A DNA stretch of 20,080 nucleotides from CAYZXT01 sp964482515 (GTDB taxonomy: Bacteria > Elusimicrobiota > Elusimicrobia > FEN-1173). Location: positions 1 to 20,080 of the forward strand of contig CAYZXT010000042.1 of assembly GCA_964482515.1 (NCBI GenBank). The letters run 5' to 3'. Each line of letters begins with the position of its first letter. Positions within the stretch are counted from its first letter, which is position 1. The translations under genes and the position numbers were made by a program. Positions 13,798 through 20,080 of the stretch are shown here, piece by piece. The notes below the pieces were generated by a model. It made no database searches. It worked only from the letters and a program-made list of their open reading frames with translations, and was not told the DNA's origin.

Positions 13798-14517
13798 CTA
13801 AACCTGCCTGGCCGCCGTCAATCCGTGAACGGACTTGGCTCCGGCGTCCTTTAACGCGGCCGCGCACGCCTCCAGCGTCGCGCCCGTGGTGCAAACGTCA
13901 TCGATCAACAAGATGGTTTTTCCCTTCACGCGTTCCGTCTTCCGGACAATGAATGCTCCTTCCACGTTCGCGAAGCGTTTCTCCAAGTCCAATTCCGTCT
14001 GCGACCGGGTGATCCGCTTCCGGACCAGGCATCTTCCCGCCCAGGGCAAACCCGTCTCGCGGCAAAAGGCTCGCGCCAGCAGCTCCGCCTGGTTATAGCC
14101 CCGGCGGCGCATCCGCCAAAAATGCAGCGGCACGGCCGCGACCGCATCCACGGGACATTCCTCCCGCATTCCCTTCCAATATTCCGCCAAAAAATGCCCC
14201 AGCGGTCTCGCGATGGAGGCGCGTCCGCGGTATTTCAACTGGCGGAGCGCGTCCTTAAGAACGCCGTCGTAGACCCCCGCGCTTCTGGCCGTCCAAAAAG
14301 CCCGCTTCCGGCGGCGGCATACGTGACAATGGGAGCCGCCGTCCGGCAAAGGCAGGCCGCAGGTTTCACACGCCAGCCCCTTCCAGGATGATATCCGGCC
14401 GAAGCATTCAGGACAGATGACCCACGGGTAGTCGGCGGGAACGTCGCTCCGGCACAAAGGGCAGCCGCGCGGGAAAACAAAATTGAGCAGATGTTTCAGG
14501 AAGGAGTCGAGGCGCAT
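13798..14517 (-). CDS. comF: ComF family protein (phosphoribosyltransferase-like, competence-associated)
   Basis: A 239-residue ComF-family protein, a cytoplasmic factor required for natural transformation in several bacteria. The N-terminal double zinc finger is complete, with four CxxC pairs: Cys19/22, Cys35/38, Cys50/53 and Cys64/67. The C-terminal domain is a phosphoribosyltransferase fold with the PRPP-loop motif ILLIDDVCTTGAT (202-214) and the family block PLHFWRMRRRGYNQAELLA (130-148). The ATG lies two bases after the stop of the sprA-like gene (TAA-TT-ATG) with no clear ribosome-binding site, so translation is probably coupled. That arrangement makes it the second gene of the sprA transcript. 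A DNA-uptake role fits the pil genes nearby but is not proven by the sequence. Confidence 0.9.
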   Translation of the reverse strand: MRLDSFLKHLLNFVFPRGCPLCRSDVPADYPWVICPECFGRISSWKGLACETCGLPLPDGGSHCHVCRRRKRAFWTARSAGVYDGVLKDALRQLKYRGRASIARPLGHFLAEYWKGMREECPVDAVAAVPLHFWRMRRRGYNQAELLARAFCRETGLPWAGRCLVRKRITRSQTELDLEKRFANVEGAFIVRKTERVKGKTILLIDDVCTTGATLEACAAALKDAGAKSVHGLTAARQV

Positions 14518-14519
14518 AA

Positions 14520-15018
14520 TTAGAACTGGATGATCAGCTGGCTGTTCATCTCGTAGGACATAAGGCTGTCGCCTTTTTGCACGCGGTTCTTGATGCGGCT
14601 TCCGGCGGTGCCGAAGGACAGACGGAAGTTGCGGGAGATCTCGTACTCGCCGGTGATGCCGACCGTATAGGTGTCGGTATTGTCCCGCTCGACGTTCAGG
14701 CTCGAGCGTTTTTGTTCCAGGCCCAAGTTGGTGTCCATCGTGAACCGGTTGATGTTGCCGAACGTTTTCTTGGTGAACGGGAAGCGGAACCCCTTCGGGT
14801 AAGCCTTATCGAAGCGGGTCTTCAGGTTATACGTGCGGGTCGTGAGGTCCTGCGTGGTCTTGTTCGCGCCGTCGTGGGCCATGTCCGTTTTGAAATTATA
14901 GCTCGGTGTGAACCGCCATACGCCCAGGATCAAACCGACCTGATAAGAATAGGAATACCCGCGGCCCACGCTGCTGGTGATGAACTCTCTGAGCGTGGAA
15001 TCGTACGTGAGGTCCAGG
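14520..15018 (-). pseudogene. sprA: C-terminal part of the sprA-like gene, separated by a one-base frameshift
   Basis: This frame continues the SprA-like beta-barrel after an apparent frameshift. From about 15018 it reads LDLTYDSTLREF, then alternating beta-strand-like sequence, and ends SQLIIQF with the terminal Phe typical of outer-membrane barrel beta-signals. Adding one C on the minus strand at 15017-15018 (CC to CCC) joins the two frames as YALDLTYDST, giving one protein of about 1,803 residues. The upstream frame instead runs into low-quality sequence and stops at 14930. The frame extends upstream past 15018 to about 15458 only as a shadow. Whether the deletion is real or a sequencing error cannot be told from here. 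Confidence 0.75.
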
Positions 15019-18000
15019 CGTAACTGGTGAAGAAATCGTACCGCTTGAAGAGCGTGAACCTGTAGTCGGCGCTGAAATCCTTGTTGTCGGTGCGCTGCGT
15101 GAGGATGGTTTCGGACTTGCGCCGGCTGGTCCGCACGTTGGCCTGGGAGTTGTTCATCCACCGCGCCAGGTGGTACGTCTTTTCCAGGTCGCGGATCGAG
15201 AAAATCAGGTCGGGCCAGGTGGTGCTGTAGGTGTCCCGCTTGGTGTCCGTGGTCTCGGAATGGTCGTCGGAATGGGTGTAGGTCCCGGTGAGGCTCAGCG
15301 TGTTCAGCGGCTGCAGCCAGCTCGGGAACCGCATCCAGTCGAAGGGGTTCCAGTTTGTGCTGGAGCGGTATGTTTTCAAGCTCGAGAACTGTTTCCGCCG
15401 GGCGTCGGCGTTGGCGAAGCTCATGCTGGACCCCTTGATCCAGAATGAGTTGAGCCACCGGCGGTCCGACGCCTGAACGTTTTCATAGGTTTCCCCCACC
15501 TGGAGGCTGTAGCTGTTGTTGATGCTGAGGGACCGCGTCGGCTGGAAGTTCGGCAGCAGGTCCCGGGCGTTGAACGTCCAGGAGGCGTCGCCGTTCGACG
15601 TGCGGTCCAGGGTCTTCAGGTTGAACGCCGTGGGCGTCGACGCCAGCGGAAGGGCGTTGGTTTCCGTTCCGGTGATGTTGTAGCTGAAGCGGGGCTCCAG
15701 CCAGCGGAGCAGCCTGATCGACGCCGTGGCCCCGGCGCTTTGGGAAAGGGACTTATCGTAATTCTGCGCCGCCTTGAAGTCCGGCGCGACCGTTAAATCG
15801 CTTTCAGTGAAACGCCTCTCTTCTGTCACCCGTTTGTAGGCGTAGTTCGGCGCGAAGCTGAACCCGTTCCAGGGAGTGAAGGTCAGCCGGCCGGACCAAT
15901 CGTCCGTGTACTCCAGAGTGTTGGCGTCGGCGAAGATCGCGTTCCGCACAGTGTTCGTGTCCGGCGCGACCGCGAGATCGTCCCTCTTCTTCTGTTCGTA
16001 AAAGGTCAGGAAATAATTCGTGCGGCGATACGTAAGCGCGATGCTTTCGGGCAAAGGACGGAACGCCACGAAGCGGCTGGGAAGCACGTCGAGTTTCCAT
16101 GGCACGGAATAACTCAGGCTGCCCGTGTACGTGTTGCGGTCGTCGGTACGGAGGAGAAGGTTGGAATCGCTGAGGGAACGGTCGTAGCCGAAACCCAGCC
16201 GGGGAAGGTGCGGGATGATGAGCTCTCCCTTGGTCCCCAGCGTGGTGTTCTGCACATGGCCCTCTTCCAGGACGGAAACCAGCCCGGACTCCCCGGTCTT
16301 CAAAGCGGCGGGCGTGATCGTGTCCGAGCGGCTGTAGTTCGCGCTCAAGGGCATGAAATTGAGCCGCGTGAAGGTCATATAACCCGACCGGTCGATGCTG
16401 TCCTGGTTGGTGATCGGCGACGTGAGCGTCTGGAAGTTGCGGTCGACCTCGCGGAACTTTCCGCCGAAAGTCCCCCAGTTCGCCCACGAAAAATCCGCGC
16501 CGATGCGTTTCGCCGTGCCGACCTTGAGCCGCGCCCCGGTGACGAACATCTCGTTGACCCATAATTCGGCGTTCTGTATGTCCGCGCCGCTCTCGTTCCG
16601 CACCCCGACCTTGACCTGTCCCACGCTCGAGAGGTTCGGGTTGCCGACCATCCGGACGGTGGCCCCGCCTTGGATCGGCCGCAGGATGTCCGGCGTGCCG
16701 TCGTTGTTGAGGTCCACCATGTCGGCGCCTTCCAACACCCAGCCCCTGTTTTGATAGGCGGCGTCGACGTGCACCGCGTATTCGAAGTAGTCCGTTTCGG
16801 AGCCCAACTGCACGAAGAACGTTTCGCCCGTGGCCGCGCCGGGGGGCGCGCGCAGGAAGAACTTGAAGGCCTTGTGCTTGGAGAAGTCATGCGGCGAGCC
16901 GTAAACGACCCGCGTCGTCGTTGTCGAGTTCGCGGGGAGGTTATGGATGAGCAGGTCCAACGCCTGCTCCCTTGTCCGGTCCCCGCTGTCCCCTTTGTAG
17001 ATGTCGTTGTAGGCCGGATTACCCAGCAGGGACTCGTACCGCGGGTCGTCGATGTTGTTGATCGCCGTCACCGTCATGGTGCTGTTGTTGAGCGACGTGG
17101 CCCTTTCCCAGCGGTTGCCCACGAATGAAATATTTCCGATGCGGACGGTCCCCTTCGCCGCCGGATCCAGCCCGACGACGGAGATGCGGACCTGCTTGAT
17201 GGCCTGAAAGTTCGGCACCTCGGCGGGCGTGATGTTCAATGGGATGTGGATGAGCCGCCACCCGTCGAAATTCAAGCTCGTCAGGTTCTCTTCGATCGGC
17301 TGATGGATGTCCGGTTTGATGATGTGGACGTCGTTGGCCGCCGTCATCCCGTCCGAGAGCCGGAAGAGGAACGGGCGCGGGACGTCCTCGCCGGTGTTCA
17401 GCCTGCCGTCGGCGTCCAGGTCCTCCGTATCGATCCGCCCTTCGTTATTGACCGGCACGGCCCCGCCGTCGTCCAGCGTGTTGCGCACTCCGTCGGGCCC
17501 GGGGTCATTGAAATTGACGCCCACGTCTTCCCCCTGGTTCAGCGTCCCGTCGTTGTTGAGGTCCTCCGTGTCGAGGGCGCTGTCGCCGTCCGCGTCTTCG
17601 TTGAACTTTCCGGCATTGACGATCAGGTCCGCCCTCGGCGCGCCCGAGCCGGCGCCCTGCACCCAAATATCCAGGAAAAGCTTTTGCGAGAAGTCCCTTC
17701 CGGAGGCGGACAACGGTTGGACGATGGAAACGGGAGCGGCGGTGGCGCTCAGGTCGTAGTCCATGACCAGCACTCGCTGGGTCTCGCCGTTGGGATTATT
17801 GACCCTCGGATTGATCTTGTCGAGGGCGATGTTCTCGTCCGAAAGGCTGAGGGCCGACGGCCGCATGATGAGGGCGCCGACGGGACTGCTGGTGCTGGCG
17901 TTGACGGCGGGATTGGAGGCCTTTTGCCAGAACTGCGCGTTCATGATCGTCTGGTCCTCCTGCTTGATGCCCTCCATGGATTCCACCAGCGCGCGGCCGA

Positions 18001-19930
18001 AAAGGTCCGGGTTCTCGCGGGACTGGGCGATTTCCCCCGCCATGTTCATCGTCAGGGGAACGAACGGGACCTTGATGCTCTTCAGCTGGCTGTCGGCCTC
18101 CAGGACCATCAGGCTGTTGGGGGTGGAGCGGATGTCCGGCACGGCCGTGGGCTTCGGCGCGAACGTGTAGAGGAACGTGGACCCGACGTCCATCTTGTTG
18201 GGGATCACGTTGAACTCCGTCCGCTCGCCCACCAGCGTCTGGCCGAGCTGTCCGCCGAAGGGCGCGTATTCGTAGGTGATCTCCAGCTGGGTCGTCTCGT
18301 CGATCTGGTCCTCGTTGAAGAAGGTCAGGAACCCGGAATCGTAATCGATGAAATAATCCACGTCCCGGGTCAGGAGGCGCCCGTTCATGGTCACGCGTTC
18401 GCTGCCCAGGACGATGTTGGGCTTCACGAGGTAGGTCTTGATCCGGTAGCGGTATTCCAGAAGGAATGAAAATTTATGGAGGGGGGCTGTCGTGTACAGC
18501 GACGGATCGCTCACCACGTTGGCGCTCGGCGTGACCGGCGCGATGTTGAAAACGCCGCCTTCGAAATCGACGTCGATGTTCTGCGGGTAAATGAGGCTCG
18601 CGCCGTTGGCCAGGCCGACGGTCGTGTCGTTGTTGTTCAGGTCCACGACCTTCAGAATGAAATTCCCCCGCCCATTGTCGCGGATCACCTTGCTGCGCCC
18701 GATCGAATAGAACGTCTTTATTTCCCGGGGAGACTGGTCTCCGTCGTTCTTCAGGATCTTCAACACGCCGGCCGTCTTCAGAGACGACAGCCGCGTGCCG
18801 TCCGCCGTGGTGTAATCCACGGCCACCACCGTGTTGGCCGGCAAGGGGTTGCGGAACGTGATGATGCCCTTGGTGTAGTCGACGGTATAGTCCTGTCCGC
18901 CGAACATCTGGTCGAAGTGCCCCGAATACGTGGAAGTGGTCACGTCGTAATCCTCGACCGTCAAGGAATTCGAGGACACGTCGTTGGTGATGTTGCGATC
19001 GTCGATCATGACCCGCTCGGAGCCCACCACGATCGGCAGGTGCGCGTCCTCGAACTGCAATCTGTAATACCGCGACCGGATGTAGGCCGTGTCCGGGATC
19101 TCCTTCCGCTCGAACTGTGTGTTCCCGTTGAAGCGCTTCGTCTCGGTGACGCCTTTGGTGCGGCTGCCGATGGCCATGAACTGCAGCCGTTTATATTTCA
19201 GCTTCGTGCGGATGCCGAAGAGCTGTTTGCTGTAGGAGACGAACTCGGTGGACGGAAGAGACAACGTGATGTCGCCGAACGCCGCTTCCTGGACGATCTC
19301 CTCCGGATCGCCCTGGTAGACCACGGAGATGTCGCGCTTGTCCTCTTTCGTGTCGTCGAAATCCACGTTGACGGTGATCTTCCGGCCCACCTTGCCCTTG
19401 ATGCGGACCTGCAGCTCCTGCTTCATGTCGAAGGTGTGCTCAACTTTGGGGACGCCCAGCTCCTCGGCGCGCTTGGCGCTCTTGCGGCGGGTTTCCTGCA
19501 ACCGGAGGGAAATCAACTTGCGGCCGGAGATGTTGAGTCCGGATTCGTAGGGCAGTTCCACGTTGATGATCCCCGCCTCCTCCTCGGAGGGCGGCTTCGC
19601 CGTGGTGGTGCTGAATTTCACGAGTGAGGATTTTTCCTTCGGCGGCTCGCCGGGCTTTTCGCCCTTATCGATGTAATTGCGGGCCCTGTTCCAGAGCCCC
19701 TGGTCGAAGTGGAAAACCTTGCTGTCTTCGGGAAATTCCTTGGAGGGTGGCGGAGGCTCGACCAATCCCAGGTCGACTTCGGCGGGCTGGTCGGCGATGC
19801 TGAGGTCGGCCCAGGCGGGGAGGTAGAGGTTGGAAAACATGAACGCGGCCAGGAAAATGCGCAGGAACGGTCGCCGGAACATCGGCGGTCGGAACTCGCG
19901 CGGCGCGGTGGTCAACGGGATGTTCTTCAA
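14930..19930 (-). CDS. sprA: SprA-like outer-membrane translocon/cell surface protein (main part, frameshifted near its 3' end)
   Basis: A very large protein, 1,666 residues in this frame and about 1,803 if the frameshift near 15017 is repaired. In Bacteroidota, SprA is the outer-membrane channel of the type IX secretion system and is needed for gliding. Evidence: a signal peptide in residues 17-41 (RRPFLRIFLAAF, cleavage after AWA), the SprA N-terminal signature LPYESGLNISGRKLISLRL at about 125-143, and repeated GSERVxxxGRxLTxDVDYxIDYxxGxLTF modules near 300-380 and 505-560. Asp-rich, probably Ca-binding repeats lie at about 778-848, a DLNNDGTPDIL motif near 1075, and the C-terminal half is rich in beta-strands. 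The TTG start at 19930 has an AAGGA ribosome-binding site; the internal ATG at codon 17 has none. It is shorter than typical SprA of Bacteroidota (over 2,000 residues). Confidence 0.8.
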   Translation of the reverse strand: MKNIPLTTAPREFRPPMFRRPFLRIFLAAFMFSNLYLPAWADLSIADQPAEVDLGLVEPPPPSKEFPEDSKVFHFDQGLWNRARNYIDKGEKPGEPPKEKSSLVKFSTTTAKPPSEEEAGIINVELPYESGLNISGRKLISLRLQETRRKSAKRAEELGVPKVEHTFDMKQELQVRIKGKVGRKITVNVDFDDTKEDKRDISVVYQGDPEEIVQEAAFGDITLSLPSTEFVSYSKQLFGIRTKLKYKRLQFMAIGSRTKGVTETKRFNGNTQFERKEIPDTAYIRSRYYRLQFEDAHLPIVVGSERVMIDDRNITNDVSSNSLTVEDYDVTTSTYSGHFDQMFGGQDYTVDYTKGIITFRNPLPANTVVAVDYTTADGTRLSSLKTAGVLKILKNDGDQSPREIKTFYSIGRSKVIRDNGRGNFILKVVDLNNNDTTVGLANGASLIYPQNIDVDFEGGVFNIAPVTPSANVVSDPSLYTTAPLHKFSFLLEYRYRIKTYLVKPNIVLGSERVTMNGRLLTRDVDYFIDYDSGFLTFFNEDQIDETTQLEITYEYAPFGGQLGQTLVGERTEFNVIPNKMDVGSTFLYTFAPKPTAVPDIRSTPNSLMVLEADSQLKSIKVPFVPLTMNMAGEIAQSRENPDLFGRALVESMEGIKQEDQTIMNAQFWQKASNPAVNASTSSPVGALIMRPSALSLSDENIALDKINPRVNNPNGETQRVLVMDYDLSATAAPVSIVQPLSASGRDFSQKLFLDIWVQGAGSGAPRADLIVNAGKFNEDADGDSALDTEDLNNDGTLNQGEDVGVNFNDPGPDGVRNTLDDGGAVPVNNEGRIDTEDLDADGRLNTGEDVPRPFLFRLSDGMTAANDVHIIKPDIHQPIEENLTSLNFDGWRLIHIPLNITPAEVPNFQAIKQVRISVVGLDPAAKGTVRIGNISFVGNRWERATSLNNSTMTVTAINNIDDPRYESLLGNPAYNDIYKGDSGDRTREQALDLLIHNLPANSTTTTRVVYGSPHDFSKHKAFKFFLRAPPGAATGETFFVQLGSETDYFEYAVHVDAAYQNRGWVLEGADMVDLNNDGTPDILRPIQGGATVRMVGNPNLSSVGQVKVGVRNESGADIQNAELWVNEMFVTGARLKVGTAKRIGADFSWANWGTFGGKFREVDRNFQTLTSPITNQDSIDRSGYMTFTRLNFMPLSANYSRSDTITPAALKTGESGLVSVLEEGHVQNTTLGTKGELIIPHLPRLGFGYDRSLSDSNLLLRTDDRNTYTGSLSYSVPWKLDVLPSRFVAFRPLPESIALTYRRTNYFLTFYEQKKRDDLAVAPDTNTVRNAIFADANTLEYTDDWSGRLTFTPWNGFSFAPNYAYKRVTEERRFTESDLTVAPDFKAAQNYDKSLSQSAGATASIRLLRWLEPRFSYNITGTETNALPLASTPTAFNLKTLDRTSNGDASWTFNARDLLPNFQPTRSLSINNSYSLQVGETYENVQASDRRWLNSFWIKGSSMSFANADARRKQFSSLKTYRSSTNWNPFDWMRFPSWLQPLNTLSLTGTYTHSDDHSETTDTKRDTYSTTWPDLIFSIRDLEKTYHLARWMNNSQANVRTSRRKSETILTQRTDNKDFSADYRFTLFKRYDFFTSYAWTSRTIPRSESSSPAAWAAGIPILIRSV

Positions 19931-19957
19931 ATGGTTCCTTCGGATAAAAATTTAGGA

Positions 19958-19973
19958 CGCCTCGCCGGAGGCG
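19958..19973 (-). other. Leader hairpin upstream of the sprA-like gene
   Basis: CGCCTC and GAGGCG form a perfect 6-bp stem with a 4-base loop in the predicted leader, about 30 bases before the TTG start. On the minus strand it is followed after a few bases by an A/T-rich run, so it could act in attenuation or simply shape the leader. Confidence 0.35.
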
Positions 19974-20032
19974 GCCGCGAAACAAAAGCAGTGAAATTCG
20001 CTGATTTTACCGTCTATTTTTAGGGTCGGTTA

Positions 20033-20061
20033 AGTTTACCTTGCCACCCCAGGAGTGTCAA
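20033..20061 (-). promoter_or_regulatory. Promoter of the sprA-comF operon (TTGACA-N17-TAAACT)
   Basis: On the minus strand, consensus TTGACA (20056-20061) is followed after 17 bases by TAAACT (20033-20038). Transcription would start near 20026, leaving a leader of about 95 bases before the TTG start codon. This is the same -35 element and spacing found ahead of pilT and the suf operon, which argues for one housekeeping sigma factor for all three. Confidence 0.65.
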
Positions 20062-20080
20062 CCTTGAAGAATTTTTGCCC

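Noticed and set aside
13514..13801. A 95-codon plus-strand frame overlapping the small membrane protein gene, and a similar minus-strand frame
   Set aside because: Neither has a ribosome-binding site or hydrophobic pattern; the 46-codon frame has both, so it is the better reading.
15000..15040. Programmed ribosomal frameshift in the sprA-like gene
   Set aside because: No slippery heptamer or downstream pseudoknot stood out, and a one-base change in a CC/CCC run restores the frame perfectly, so a deletion or sequence error is simpler.
17246..19627. Two long plus-strand open frames (about 400 codons each) opposite the sprA-like gene
   Set aside because: They are antisense to a well-supported gene; high-GC third positions leave the opposite strand open. 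Their products are low-quality, Arg/Gly/Val-rich sequence without family motifs.

Overview
The window reads as a chromosomal segment of a diderm (Gram-negative type) bacterium with fairly high GC and strongly GC-biased third codon positions. The outer-membrane evidence is a SprA-family protein with a signal peptide and a C-terminal Phe beta-signal, plus type IV pilus motor ATPases. SprA homologues are best known from Bacteroidota and related phyla, but this copy is much shorter (about 1,800 residues once repaired) and its neighbourhood is not typical of Bacteroidota. A deep-branching lineage such as Elusimicrobiota or another FCB/PVC-adjacent phylum is my low-confidence guess. No insertion sequence, phage gene or CRISPR array was seen.

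Layout. (1) 227-6768, minus strand: a compact SUF iron-sulfur assembly operon, transcribed as Rrf2-family regulator - sufC - sufB - sufD - Rieske-type ferredoxin - sufS - sufU - sufT. Its promoter is overlapped by a 25-bp palindrome matching the architecture of the IscR type 1 site. (2) 6923-8442, minus strand: pilT followed by a stand-alone CheY-like receiver, driven by a TTGACA-N17-TATTCT promoter. (3) 8734-11733, plus strand: a PilB/GspE-type ATPase, divergent from pilT, fused through a Pro/Glu-rich linker of about 300 residues to a C-terminal receiver domain. (4) 11771-13446, plus strand: pgk, secG and tRNA-Leu(GAG). The tRNA is flanked by a near-perfect 14-bp inverted repeat that would extend its acceptor stem in the precursor. 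(5) 13495-13787, plus strand: a 46-residue single-span membrane protein downstream of an FNR-like box placed exactly 41.5 bp upstream of the start predicted from a TAATAT -10 element. (6) 13798-19930, minus strand: a large SprA-like gene and comF, driven by a TTGACA-N17-TAAACT promoter. The sprA-like gene is interrupted by an apparent one-base deletion near 15017.

How the genes fit together. The SUF block is a self-contained Fe-S assembly unit: SufBCD scaffold, SufS plus SufU sulfur donor pair, SufT maturation factor and a probably auto-regulating Rrf2 sensor. The right half is dominated by envelope machinery: pilus extension and retraction motors, each linked to a receiver domain (one fused, one co-transcribed), the SecG translocon subunit, a SprA-like outer-membrane channel and ComF, which is associated with DNA uptake. 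A link between type IV pili, DNA uptake and SprA-dependent secretion is inference from proximity only.

The most unusual items are the PilB-receiver fusion, the FNR-type promoter with its small membrane protein, the tRNA precursor helix, the sprA frameshift and the Rrf2 operator.
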